64,000 bases of DNA, taken from NCBI GenBank assembly GCA_017538105.1, contig JAFYJN010000069.1, positions 1 through 64,000 on the forward strand, given 5' to 3'. Positions 8,875-17,348 of the stretch are shown in pieces (within the stretch, counting starts at the first letter, position 1; the number at the start of each line of letters is the position of its first letter). This DNA is from Prevotella sp. (lineage in GTDB: Bacteria > Bacteroidota > Bacteroidia > Bacteroidales > Bacteroidaceae). The position numbers and the translations under genes were made by a program. The notes under the pieces were generated by a model. It was not told the origin of the DNA. It ran no database searches and worked only from the letters and a program-made list of their open reading frames with translations.

Positions 8875-9585
8875 TCAGTGGTGTACAAGAGTCCCTATCT
8901 CTTCGCCAGCCATCACTTTTTTCAAGTTGCCCTTCACATCCATATTGAACACATAGATGGGCAAGTCGTTGTCGTTGCACATGACAACGGCGGAAAGATC
9001 CATCACTTTCAAGCCACGCGCCAACACCTCGTCGTAGGTGATGTCGGTGAATTTTGTGGCTGTGGGGTCTTTCTCTGGATCGGCGGTGTAGATACCATCA
9101 ACACGGGTGCCCTTGAGCATCACATCGGCCTCTATTTCCACACCACGCAACGACGAGCCGGTGTCGGTAGTGAAATAAGGTGAACCTGTCCCTGCGGAGA
9201 AGATGCACACCTTTCCTTCCTCCATCGCCTCGATGGCCTTCCATTTCGAGTAAAACTCACCAATGGGTTCCATGCGGATGGCCGTAAGAACCTTGTTGGG
9301 AACACCTTCCGCGGTGAGTGCCGACGACAGAGCCAGCGAATTGATGACCGTTGCAAGCATTCCCATCTGGTCTCCCTTGACTCGGTCGAAACCTTGCGTG
9401 GCACCACTCAGTCCACGAAAGATGTTGCCACCGCCGATTACGATACCTATTTGCACGCCCATGTCGTACACTTCCTTGATTTGCTGCGCATATTCGGCCA
9501 AATGTTCCGGGTCGATGCCATAGCCTTTCTTGCCCATGAGACTCTCGCCACTGAGCTTTAACAATATACGTTTGAATCTTGCCAT
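8875..9585 (-). CDS. pyrH: UMP kinase
   Basis: A 236-residue amino-acid-kinase-fold enzyme that phosphorylates UMP to UDP. Visible signatures are KLSGESLMG at the N-terminus, the GGGNIFRG phosphate-binding loop, and the GTGSPYFTTDT segment typical of bacterial hexameric UMP kinases. It is the last gene of the yraN-birA-pyrH run on the minus strand, 2 bases after birA. Confidence 0.97.
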   Translation of the reverse strand: MARFKRILLKLSGESLMGKKGYGIDPEHLAEYAQQIKEVYDMGVQIGIVIGGGNIFRGLSGATQGFDRVKGDQMGMLATVINSLALSSALTAEGVPNKVLTAIRMEPIGEFYSKWKAIEAMEEGKVCIFSAGTGSPYFTTDTGSSLRGVEIEADVMLKGTRVDGIYTADPEKDPTATKFTDITYDEVLARGLKVMDLSAVVMCNDNDLPIYVFNMDVKGNLKKVMAGEEIGTLVHH

Positions 9586-9587
9586 AA

Positions 9588-10349
9588 TTATTGGTTGTGA
9601 ATAGTGAATGATGAATTGTTTATAATGAATTCCACCTCCTTGAAGGCATATTGACGTTTCTTGCCCTCTTCATCGCAAAGCAACAGATGTCCATCGGGCC
9701 TTACTTCCACAATATGGGCACGGAACATGTCCCGTGCATCGCGGAACAAATGCCATCCCTCGCGGCGGAACAAGGCAGCATGGTAAGCATTTTGTACCTC
9801 ATCGTATCTTCCCTCATGTACTTGTTGCAAGCGATTCGCCAAACAATCGACAATTTGTGAGAGTAAAACACTGATGTCAACCTTGTGGCCAAGAATTTGC
9901 CATAATGACACGGGATTGGGCGCGTCGCTATGGAACGAACGTTGGTTGACATTGATACCAACGCCGAACACGCAATGCTTGATGTTTCCTGCGGCAAGTG
10001 CCGTCTCAATGAGAGTACCACTGAGTTTGCGGTCGTTCCAATAAATATCGTTGGGCCATTTCAGGGTGATGCCGTCCACCATCGTGTCGAACACGTCCTT
10101 CAAACTCAGGGCACATGCTTCGGAAAGGATAAACTGTTGCGAAGGGGCTACGTCGTGAGGCTGTACCTTGACACTAAAGAGCAGGTTTTTTCCTCGCTCG
10201 CTCTCCCATGTGTTGGACCCCTGTCCTCTACCTGCCGTCTGGTAGTCGGCTACACACACCAACATGTCGACATCTTCTGGTATGTCGAGTTCACGCACGT
10301 AACGGTTGGTTGAATCTACCGTGTCGAGATATATGATGCGATGTGTCAT
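9588..10349 (-). CDS. birA: Biotin-[acetyl-CoA-carboxylase] ligase
   Basis: A 253-residue enzyme that activates biotin with ATP and attaches it to carboxylase carrier proteins. Motifs are DSTNRYV near residue 13, GRGQGSNTWES (biotinyl-AMP binding loop) and KWPNDIYW. No N-terminal winged-helix domain is present, so it is a catalytic-only ligase and not a repressor. ATG 10349 is preferred to a TTG two codons upstream. The last ten residues (about NNSSFTIHNQ) are encoded by a simple-sequence tract like that seen in intergenic DNA here. Confidence 0.92.
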   Translation of the reverse strand: MTHRIIYLDTVDSTNRYVRELDIPEDVDMLVCVADYQTAGRGQGSNTWESERGKNLLFSVKVQPHDVAPSQQFILSEACALSLKDVFDTMVDGITLKWPNDIYWNDRKLSGTLIETALAAGNIKHCVFGVGINVNQRSFHSDAPNPVSLWQILGHKVDISVLLSQIVDCLANRLQQVHEGRYDEVQNAYHAALFRREGWHLFRDARDMFRAHIVEVRPDGHLLLCDEEGKKRQYAFKEVEFIINNSSFTIHNQ

Positions 10350-10360
10350 GCCCAAAGCAA

Positions 10361-10732
10361 TTAGAATTGAGGTGGCAGGAATGCTCCTTCTATATGGTTG
10401 ATGTGTGTTTCTTGTCCTTCGCCTACAACGGTGATGATATCGAAACGCAACTCCATGTCAAGACAAAAGCGTGACATGTATGCAGAGGCTGCCATGGTCA
10501 ACGAGCGTATCTTGCTCCAATCAACGGCTTGCTCGGGTTCGGCGAAGTTGTTGTTTCTTCGGGTTTTCACCTCTACGAAGGCCAAGGTCTGCCCATCGGG
10601 TGTCACAGCCACAATGTCAAGGTCGCGACGTCCGCTTTTCCAGTTACGATGGCGTATGGCATACCCCTTGTTCCTAAGATATTGGGTTGCCAGCTCCTCG
10701 CCCCACTTGCCGTATTCATTGTGCTGAGCCAT
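10361..10732 (-). CDS. yraN: UPF0102 protein YraN (nuclease-fold)
   Basis: A 123-residue YraN family protein with the restriction-endonuclease-like fold: GEELATQYL near residue 12, then RDLDIVAV and FVEVKTRRN, i.e. the acidic and E-x-K residues of the PD-(D/E)xK core. The biochemical role is unsettled in the family. It is the first gene of the yraN-birA-pyrH run; a possible -7 box (TATCTTTG read on the minus strand) lies at 10757-10764. Confidence 0.9.
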   Translation of the reverse strand: MAQHNEYGKWGEELATQYLRNKGYAIRHRNWKSGRRDLDIVAVTPDGQTLAFVEVKTRRNNNFAEPEQAVDWSKIRSLTMAASAYMSRFCLDMELRFDIITVVGEGQETHINHIEGAFLPPQF

Positions 10733-10915
10733 GATGTGTCAATGATATTGATAATGCAAAGATAATGTATTTTTCCTATTTCACGAGAGGTATGGTATTT
10801 TATTTTTCTCCAGAGAAAGATATCGACATCCTTTTTACCCTAATAAAACCCGGGAGAATTAGTCTGGTGTGCAATCGAAAATAGGAAATATTCTAACAGA
10901 AAATAGGGCAAACCC
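10733..10915. other. Intergenic region between yraN and the repeat-rich secreted protein
   Basis: AT-rich divergent intergenic DNA. A minus-strand -7-like box TATCTTTG lies at 10757-10764 for yraN. The rest shows no gene, RNA fold or repeat that I recognise; a short CCCGGGA palindrome occurs near 10848-10855. Confidence 0.5.
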
Positions 10916-10947
10916 TTTGGGTTGTAGGGAAAAATAGATTATCTTTG
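10916..10947 (+). promoter_or_regulatory. Promoter of the repeat-rich secreted protein gene
   Basis: TTTG at 10916-10919 and TATCTTTG at 10940-10947 with a 20-base spacer match the Bacteroidetes consensus; the ATG is 39 bases further on. Confidence 0.7.
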
Positions 10948-10986
10948 TGGGCAGAAACAATTATCAACCACATATAAAAAGAGCTT

Positions 10987-11820
10987 ATGAAAAAACTATT
11001 TACCTTGGCAGTGCTGATGGTGATAGCCGTCTCTGCCCGCGCCATGTCGTTTACTGATGCACAACGTGAGGCGCTGTTCCTCACTGACAAGATGGCGTAT
11101 GAACTGGATCTCAGTCCCGCGCAATTTGAGGCCGTCTACGAGATCAACTTCGACTACTTCTACAGTGTGGGGCATCGCCGCGATATCTACGGTAATTATT
11201 GGAGTCGTCGCGACAGCGACCTACGCTTTGTACTTAGCCCGTGGCAGTATGAACTATATGTAGCTGCAACCTATTTCTATCATCCTCTCTATTGGTATCG
11301 TGGTGCTTTCACTTTTACGATTTATTCGCGTTATACCTCCCGAAACCATTTCTTCTTGCCACGTCCGTCCCGTTACTCTACTTATCGAGGAGGGTATAAC
11401 CGAGGGGTCAGCCGTTACAGGGGACGTTCCTTTAACGCCCCTCCCACACGTCCGAAAACCCATCAGCCCACAAGATCCTTCACCCATGGTAATCCAGGCG
11501 TTTCAGGCAACCGTCCGCGCACTTCTGGCAACAACCCCGGTGGCAACCGTCCACGCACCTCGGGCAACAACCCAGGCGGCAATCGTCCACGCACCTCGGG
11601 CAACAACCCAGGTGGCAACCGTCCAAGCACCTCGGGCAACAACCCAGGTGGCAACCGTCCAAGCACCTCGGGCAACAACCCAAGTGGTAACCGTCCACGC
11701 ACCTCGGGTAACAACCCAGGCAGCAGCCGTCCTCGCACTTCGGGCAGCAGTTCCGGCAGCAGAAGCCCCCATGCAACAGGTAGCATTAAAAGCGGCAGTC
11801 GTGGGGGAGGCCACAGATGA
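10987..11820 (+). CDS. Secreted protein with 12-residue Gly/Asn/Pro/Arg repeats
   Basis: A 277-residue protein with a signal peptide (MKKLFTLAVLMVIAVSARAM). Residues about 20-100 form a compact domain with many aromatic residues, containing LSPAQFEAVYEIN and LSPWQYELYV; residues 100-170 are rich in Arg, Tyr and Ser. The C-terminal third is seven tandem copies of a 12-residue unit, GNRPRTSGNNPG and variants, and is expected to be disordered and basic. It has its own promoter and terminator. I do not recognise the family. It may be an envelope or surface protein; function unknown. Confidence 0.75.
   Translation: MKKLFTLAVLMVIAVSARAMSFTDAQREALFLTDKMAYELDLSPAQFEAVYEINFDYFYSVGHRRDIYGNYWSRRDSDLRFVLSPWQYELYVAATYFYHPLYWYRGAFTFTIYSRYTSRNHFFLPRPSRYSTYRGGYNRGVSRYRGRSFNAPPTRPKTHQPTRSFTHGNPGVSGNRPRTSGNNPGGNRPRTSGNNPGGNRPRTSGNNPGGNRPSTSGNNPGGNRPSTSGNNPSGNRPRTSGNNPGSSRPRTSGSSSGSRSPHATGSIKSGSRGGGHR
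11506..11757 (+). repeat. Seven 36-bp tandem repeats inside the secreted protein gene
   Basis: Seven units of 36 bp encode GNRPRTSGNNPG or close variants (Arg-to-Ser changes in units 4 and 5; unit 7 is degenerate, SSRPRTSGSSSG). The reading frame is kept throughout, so unit number could vary between strains without frameshift. Confidence 0.9.
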
Positions 11821-11854
11821 AAATCTGTTTTTCCTGAACTGTAAAATATAGAAA

Positions 11855-11898
11855 TTGGCCTTTGGTCTCATTCGAGAGACTGAAGGCCAGTTTTTTTT
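11855..11898 (+). terminator. Terminator after the repeat-rich secreted protein gene
   Basis: TTGGCCTTTGGTCTC pairs with GAGACTGAAGGCCAG and is followed by eight T residues. Confidence 0.85.
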
Positions 11899-11923
11899 GT
11901 GTCTTGGAAATAAGATAATTCTT

Positions 11924-11954
11924 TTTGTTTTTTACCCGATTTGAACTACCTTTG
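11924..11954 (+). promoter_or_regulatory. Promoter of the DUF6057-like / haem-propeller operon
   Basis: TTTG at 11924-11927 and TACCTTTG at 11947-11954 with a 19-base spacer; the next ATG is at 11987. Confidence 0.75.
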
Positions 11955-11986
11955 CACCACCATACTTCTTTAACGAAATAAGGACC

Positions 11987-13393
11987 ATGAAAATACCTTC
12001 CATACTAAAACGAAATTGGAAACCATTGCTCACGCTGGGATTTGGGGTTTTGGTATTCCTCTTCTGGATGCTGCGCTATCCTTTCCTACTATTGGGAAAA
12101 GAGGAGGTGACCCTCTTCCTTTGGGACAAGGAGTTTTTGCGTGAGCGACTAGCTGCCCCTGGTGGCTTGGCACATTATATCGGCGACTTCCTTACTCAAT
12201 TTTTCTACGACATCCGACTGGGTGCATTGGTCTTCGCCCTTTTGTTCGTGGTGCAGCAATGGATGGTATGGAGGTTGTGCAAGAGGTGGGAGAAAAAGGA
12301 ACATGCCGAAGGTCATGAACAAGAGACAAAAGCCGCCGGGGTGTATCTCCTTTCATTCATCCCGTCGTTTATTCTGTGGTTCCTCACGGGCGACTTGAAT
12401 GTGGAGATGACCTACATCGTGGCGGTAGTGCTTGCTTCGGCGTTGATGACCATCATACCTGTGAACAAAAAGGCGGGTGTCATCATCCTCGTCATTGCCA
12501 TTCCTCTGACCTATTGGCTTTTGGGTCCGGTGGCGGTGATACTTCCCTTCTGCGTCTTTCTGCAATGTGGCCATACTTGCCGTTCCGCCATCATTACCTT
12601 CGTGGCATTGATGCTACTCGCCATCCTGTGTGTGGTGGGTAGTTGGTGGTTCGCGCCCTATCCGCTTAACCAACTGGTGCAAGGTATCCATTATTGTTTC
12701 TGGGACTCTACGTCCTCGGCCATTGGAGAGTTGCTATTGCTTCTGGCCATCGTTGCCATTCCTTTCTTTTGTGGTAAGATTGGCAACAAGCTTGGCAACA
12801 AGGCGTGTTGGTTCGTTGGCGTGGCATGCTTTCTGCTGGGACTGCTACTCGCCCCCCGTGGCTTCCACGATTCCGACTATGAAGAAGTGGAATACGATGC
12901 CCTCTTGCGTTGTGACTTGTGGCAAACCATCTATGCGAAAGGAAAAACCAACATCCCAGGCACCATGGCCTGTCGGCTGACCTTTGGCGAGGCATTGTGC
13001 CGCAAAGGTGAGGCAAGCAGGAGCGAGATGATGAAGGCACTGACTACTAATGGTGTGATGAATAGCCAACCGTCAGCATTCATCATGAGCGAGTTGTATT
13101 TCATGAACAACATGGTGAACAAGTCGCAATATGCGGCCTTCGAGGCCATGCAGTCGGGCTTTTATTCCAAGAGTGCCAGGGCTCTCCGCCGACTTGTCGA
13201 GACAAACCTCATCACCGGGCATTACAAGGTGGCACTCAAATACATTTCGTTGTTGGAGGAAACGCTCTTCTACCGATCTTGGGCAAAAAAGATGAGAACC
13301 CTGGCCGAGCATCCCGAACACATCGACGACCATCCCACCTACGGCCCGTTGCGCCTGGCCTATTTACAGTCCGAAGACGAGTTGTTCTACTAA
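11987..13393 (+). CDS. Polytopic membrane protein, DUF6057-like
   Basis: A 468-residue protein. About nine hydrophobic segments span residues 12-300 (for example around 14-33, 78-98, 140-158, 163-187, 195-215, 245-265, 275-290), followed by a soluble helical domain of about 165 residues that looks TPR-like. This is the layout of the Bacteroidetes DUF6057 family, whose function is not known. It is followed 24 bases later by the haem-propeller lipoprotein gene and shares its promoter, so the two probably act together in the envelope. The family name is from memory and not checked. Confidence 0.7.
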   Translation: MKIPSILKRNWKPLLTLGFGVLVFLFWMLRYPFLLLGKEEVTLFLWDKEFLRERLAAPGGLAHYIGDFLTQFFYDIRLGALVFALLFVVQQWMVWRLCKRWEKKEHAEGHEQETKAAGVYLLSFIPSFILWFLTGDLNVEMTYIVAVVLASALMTIIPVNKKAGVIILVIAIPLTYWLLGPVAVILPFCVFLQCGHTCRSAIITFVALMLLAILCVVGSWWFAPYPLNQLVQGIHYCFWDSTSSAIGELLLLLAIVAIPFFCGKIGNKLGNKACWFVGVACFLLGLLLAPRGFHDSDYEEVEYDALLRCDLWQTIYAKGKTNIPGTMACRLTFGEALCRKGEASRSEMMKALTTNGVMNSQPSAFIMSELYFMNNMVNKSQYAAFEAMQSGFYSKSARALRRLVETNLITGHYKVALKYISLLEETLFYRSWAKKMRTLAEHPEHIDDHPTYGPLRLAYLQSEDELFY

Positions 13394-13417
13394 TTTTATC
13401 CCATCAAAAATCGTATC

Positions 13418-14929
13418 ATGAGCAAAACCATAGATATGAACCGCCATACCAGCATCGTAAACTCGACATTCAACGTTATTTGGCTGCACGCATTGCTTAT
13501 TCTGTTATTCGCAAGCTGTAACAGCCATCCAGAAAAAGTGAGGGATGTTGACGAATTACCGGTCATTTTCCCCGATTACGTGGGTGTGACCATTCCCGTG
13601 GGAATCGCCCCACTGGACTTTGCCATGGCCGACGACAGCGTCACTATCATCGACGTGGAGGTAACGGGTGAGAAGGGAGGTTCAATCCATTCCAATGGCG
13701 AATATGCTAATTTCGACATCGACGACTGGCATCAGCTTGTCGAGACCAACAGGGGAAGCAAACTGACCGTCAGCGTTTGTGCTGAGAAAGATGGGCAATG
13801 GGTGAAATACCGCGACTTTCCCATTCATGTGAGCAATCATGCCCTTGAGGAATGGGGCGTCACCTACCGTCGAATCGCTCCGGGGTACAGTCTTTACAGT
13901 AACATGGGTATTTACCAACGCGATTTGTCATCGTTTGACGAGGAGGCTCTGCTGCTCAATAGCCAGTCTGATGGTGCCTGCATCAACTGCCATACACCTA
14001 ACCGCACCAACCCCGCGGAATATGTGTTCCATGTCAGGGGGCCACATGGGGCTACTGTCATACACCGAAAGGGTGAAGACGAGATGCTGAAAGCGCGCTC
14101 CGAATTGCTGGGAGGGTCAATGGTTTATCCTTATTGGCATCCTGACGGTAAACATTGTGCCTTCTCCACAAACAAGACATCGCAACAGTTCCACATGTCT
14201 GACAGCAACCGTATCGAGGTTTATGACACCCAGTCCGACGTGTTCGTTTACGACACCGAGACACATCGCATTATTCAGGACTCTTTGCTGGCAAAAAAGG
14301 AGTGGTCGGAAAATATCCCCGTATTCTCTCCCGATGGCAAATGGCTTTATTATATCACGGCTCTTGGGCAGGATTATCCGAAAGATTTCAACAAACAACG
14401 TTACAGTCTTTGCCGCATCGCCTTCGACGTAGAGAAAGGTGAGTTTGGTCATGAGGTGGACACGTTGGTCAAGGCGAGCGTGACAGGGAAAAGTGTCACT
14501 TGGCCCCGTCCATCCTATGACGGACGGTATATTATGTACACGCAGATTGACTATGGGTATTTCTCTGTATGGCACGTGGAGAGTGACCTATGGTTGCTTG
14601 ACCTTCAGACGGGAGAGACAAGACCTGTGGTAGAGGTGAACAGCAACGAGTCAGAGAGCTTCCATAATTGGAACGTGAATAGCCGATGGTTCCTTTTCAC
14701 GTCAAGACGTGATGACGGGCTGTACACCCGTATCTATTTCTCTTCGATAGGTGACGACGGCAAAGCCACCAAACCATTCTTGCTGCCTCAGCGCAATCCC
14801 AAACGGTATTACGCTCGACTGCTCGATTCATACAACACGCCTGAATTCGCGTCGCATCCCATCGACATCGACGCTCGAACTATGGGTTTGCGAATCGACA
14901 GCGACATCAGGGTTGGCGATGGGGAATAG
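13418..14929 (+). CDS. Lipoprotein with one c-type haem motif and a TolB-like beta-propeller
   Basis: A 503-residue exported lipoprotein. The signal peptide ends in a lipobox LLFASC (Cys at about residue 33 of the long reading; a second in-frame ATG at 13436 is possible). Residues 188-192 read CINCH, a CxxCH covalent haem-attachment site, in a short cytochrome-like segment. From about residue 215 on come propeller blades with PDGKHCAFST, SPDGKWLYYI and YDGRYIMYTQ, as in PD40/TolB proteins. The protein should sit on the periplasmic side and may bind haem c if a maturation system is present elsewhere. It is cotranscribed with the membrane protein gene before it. Substrate and partner are unknown. 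Confidence 0.8.
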   Translation: MSKTIDMNRHTSIVNSTFNVIWLHALLILLFASCNSHPEKVRDVDELPVIFPDYVGVTIPVGIAPLDFAMADDSVTIIDVEVTGEKGGSIHSNGEYANFDIDDWHQLVETNRGSKLTVSVCAEKDGQWVKYRDFPIHVSNHALEEWGVTYRRIAPGYSLYSNMGIYQRDLSSFDEEALLLNSQSDGACINCHTPNRTNPAEYVFHVRGPHGATVIHRKGEDEMLKARSELLGGSMVYPYWHPDGKHCAFSTNKTSQQFHMSDSNRIEVYDTQSDVFVYDTETHRIIQDSLLAKKEWSENIPVFSPDGKWLYYITALGQDYPKDFNKQRYSLCRIAFDVEKGEFGHEVDTLVKASVTGKSVTWPRPSYDGRYIMYTQIDYGYFSVWHVESDLWLLDLQTGETRPVVEVNSNESESFHNWNVNSRWFLFTSRRDDGLYTRIYFSSIGDDGKATKPFLLPQRNPKRYYARLLDSYNTPEFASHPIDIDARTMGLRIDSDIRVGDGE

Positions 14930-15128
14930 GCGAATCCCCGGATTACGGGACTAACTCTGATTTATGGGTTTATGGAACATGTAAAATTGGTCAAGGCAAT
15001 CGGGTTGGTAGCATAGATATCCCCCAATGAAGAAGACAGTGTCTTTCGCGGAACTATTCCAAAGAGAGCAAGATGGGTAAAAAAATCAAATTTTTCAATA
15101 TATTTTAGGCATTTACGCCAATTATTCG
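14930..15128. other. Intergenic region upstream of tig
   Basis: About 200 bases without a gene. No terminator with a clear T-tract, tRNA or known riboswitch is seen. It becomes AT-rich towards the tig promoter. Confidence 0.5.
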
Positions 15129-15136
15129 TAATTTTG
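15129..15136 (+). promoter_or_regulatory. -7 element for tig
   Basis: TAATTTTG lies 44 bases before the tig ATG. The -33 element is weak (TTTA at 15104-15107). Confidence 0.5.
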
Positions 15137-15180
15137 CACCCCCAAAAGATTTTTACAACAAATACAGCTAAGAACATAAG

Positions 15181-16554
15181 ATGAAAATTTCATTTGAGAA
15201 TCCCGACAAAATCAACGGTTTGATGACCATAACCGTTGAAGAATCTGATTATCAGGAAAAAGTAGAAAAGAGACTTAAGGATTATCGTAAAAAAGCCAAT
15301 GTGCCCGGTTTCCGTCCAGGGCAGGCGCCGATGGGCATGATACGTAAACAGATGGGTCCTTCGGTGAAGGTGGACGAAATCAATCGTCTCCTCGGAGAGG
15401 AAATGTATAAGTATATCCGTGAAAACAACATACAGATGCTCGGCGAACCAATGCCCTCTGACAAACAGACTCCCCAGGATCTGGAGAAAGAGGGTCCCTA
15501 TACGTTCATGTTCGATGTTGCCGTGGCTCCGGAATTTACCATACAGTTGACCGACAAAGACAAGGTGGAATATATTACCGTGAAGGTTGACGATGAACTC
15601 ATCGACCGTCAGGTGGATATGTATGCTTCTCAACAGGGACATTATGAGAAGGTTGAAGAATATGACGCCGACCAGCGTGACATGCTCAAGGGTGACCTTC
15701 GCCAACTGGATGCAGAGGGGAACACTCTTGAAGGAGGCATTACTGTGGACAACGCTTCGCTGTTGCCGCAATATATTAAGGTGGAAGAACAGAAGACGCT
15801 CTTCGACGGTGCCCACTTGGGTGACATCATTACCTTCAACCCCAAGAAAGCATATCCCGACAACGATGCTGAGATAGCGGCCATGCTCAAACTCAAGAAA
15901 GAAGAAGTGGCTGAACTTACTTCGGACTTCAGCTACCAAATCACTGAAATCAGCCGTTATGTGAAAGCTCCCGTCAATCAGGAACTCTTTGACCGTGTCT
16001 TTGGTGAAGGTGCCGTGGCCAACGAGGAGGAGTTCCGTCAGAAGGTGGCGGGTCAGATTCAGAGCCAGTTGCAAGGTGAGACTGACTATCAGTTCCTGTT
16101 AAACGTGCGCAAGTATACAGAGGAGAAAGTTGGTGACGTCACGTTCCCAGAAGAATTGCTCAAACGAGTAATGAAAAACAACAACAAGGACAAGAACGAT
16201 GACTATGTGGAGAAAAACTTCGCCGGTAGCATACGTGAACTGAAGTGGCACCTCATCAAGGAACAGCTGGTGGCGCAAAGTGGCGTTAAAGTGGCCGACG
16301 AGGATGTGAAGGAAACTGCCAAGGAAGCCGCCAGGCAACAGTTTGCACAGTATGGAATGAATAATGTGCCCGACGAGTACCTCAACAACTATGCCGATGA
16401 TATGCTCAAGAAACGTGAGAATATCGACGGGCTACTTGACCGCACCATTGACCGTAAACTCACACAGGCTCTCAAGGGAATGGTGAAGATGCAAGTGAAA
16501 GAGGTGTCGCTTGACGATTTCAATAAGCTTATCAGGGAGCAAAACGCACAATAA
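15181..16554 (+). CDS. tig: Trigger factor
   Basis: A 457-residue ribosome-bound chaperone. The N-terminal ribosome-binding domain has the signature GFRPGQAPMGMIRKQMG (about residues 42-58; the canonical motif is GFRxGxxP). The middle region aligns only loosely with the FKBP-type prolyl isomerase domain, as is usual in Bacteroidetes, so isomerase activity is doubtful. The C-terminal arms are helical and charged. It precedes clpP and clpX, the widespread tig-clpP-clpX order. Confidence 0.93.
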   Translation: MKISFENPDKINGLMTITVEESDYQEKVEKRLKDYRKKANVPGFRPGQAPMGMIRKQMGPSVKVDEINRLLGEEMYKYIRENNIQMLGEPMPSDKQTPQDLEKEGPYTFMFDVAVAPEFTIQLTDKDKVEYITVKVDDELIDRQVDMYASQQGHYEKVEEYDADQRDMLKGDLRQLDAEGNTLEGGITVDNASLLPQYIKVEEQKTLFDGAHLGDIITFNPKKAYPDNDAEIAAMLKLKKEEVAELTSDFSYQITEISRYVKAPVNQELFDRVFGEGAVANEEEFRQKVAGQIQSQLQGETDYQFLLNVRKYTEEKVGDVTFPEELLKRVMKNNNKDKNDDYVEKNFAGSIRELKWHLIKEQLVAQSGVKVADEDVKETAKEAARQQFAQYGMNNVPDEYLNNYADDMLKKRENIDGLLDRTIDRKLTQALKGMVKMQVKEVSLDDFNKLIREQNAQ

Positions 16555-16557
16555 TCC

Positions 16558-16575
16558 TTTTTTTTCGAAAAAAAA
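16558..16575. terminator. AT-only palindrome after tig, weak terminator
   Basis: TTTTTTTTCGAAAAAAAA is a perfect 18-bp palindrome directly after the tig stop codon. It could act as a weak terminator or simply as a melted AT stretch. Confidence 0.4.
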
Positions 16576-16586
16576 GTAAATTTATA

Positions 16587-16616
16587 TTTGGTTGTCGACT
16601 TTTTTGCTTATCTTTG
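16587..16616 (+). promoter_or_regulatory. Promoter of clpP-clpX
   Basis: TTTG at 16587-16590 and TATCTTTG at 16609-16616 with an 18-base spacer. It lies 60 bases before the clpP ATG, so clpPX can be made independently of tig. Confidence 0.7.
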
Positions 16617-16676
16617 TACTATAAAGAAAAGCAGAAGGGGCGACAACCTCATTTTTTTATCCTTTATTTTCAGACT

Positions 16677-17348
16677 ATGAACGATTTTAGAAAATATGCC
16701 ACAAAGCACCTTGGCATCAACGGAATGGTGCTAGAGGACGTAATCAGTGCACAATCGCAGTATCTTAACCCTTATATCCTCGAGGAAAGGCAACTCAACG
16801 TTACCCAGATGGATGTGTTTTCCAGACTGATGATGGATCGCATCATCTTCCTTGGGACACAAATCGACGACTATACTGCTAACACGCTTCAGGCGCAGCT
16901 GCTTTACTTGGATAGCGTGGACAGTGGAAAAGATATTTCTATCTATATCAATTCTCCAGGTGGAAGCGTTACTGCAGGGCTGGGCATCTATGACACCATG
17001 CAGTTCATTTCCAGCGACGTTGCAACCATCTGCACAGGCATGGCGGCTTCGATGGCGGCCGTGCTCCTCGTGGCGGGAAAGGAAGGCAAACGCTCGGCGC
17101 TCACCCATAGCCGCGTGATGATTCACCAGCCGCTGGGAGGCGTACAGGGACAGGCCTCCGACATTGAAATAGAGGCGAAAGAGATACAGAAATACAAAAA
17201 GGAACTCTATACCATCATCTCCGACCACTCCCACACCCCTTACGACAAGGTGTGGCAGGACTCTGACCGTAACTATTGGATGACGGCCCAGGAGGCAAAA
17301 GAGTATGGCATGGTTGATGAGGTGCTCATCCGCAAGAAGGAACAATGA
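16677..17348 (+). CDS. clpP: ATP-dependent Clp protease proteolytic subunit
   Basis: A 223-residue serine protease subunit that forms the tetradecameric chamber served by ClpX. The catalytic triad is visible: Ser125 in GMAASMAA, His150 in [10 protein letters not shown], and an Asp near 195 (WQDSDR). The hydrophobic-patch Gly/Ser motif NSPGGSV is present. ATG 16677 is used, because the longer reading starts in the promoter region. Its stop overlaps the clpX start by 4 bases. Confidence 0.96.
   Translation: MNDFRKYATKHLGINGMVLEDVISAQSQYLNPYILEERQLNVTQMDVFSRLMMDRIIFLGTQIDDYTANTLQAQLLYLDSVDSGKDISIYINSPGGSVTAGLGIYDTMQFISSDVATICTGMAASMAAVLLVAGKEGKRSALTHSRVMIHQPLGGVQGQASDIEIEAKEIQKYKKELYTIISDHSHTPYDKVWQDSDRNYWMTAQEAKEYGMVDEVLIRKKEQ

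Noticed and set aside
11463-11786. Minus-strand open frames over the 36-bp repeats (repeating LLPEVRGRLPPG and similar)
   Set aside because: They arise as antisense shadows of the tandem repeat in the secreted protein gene; all frames stay open because the unit length is a multiple of three.
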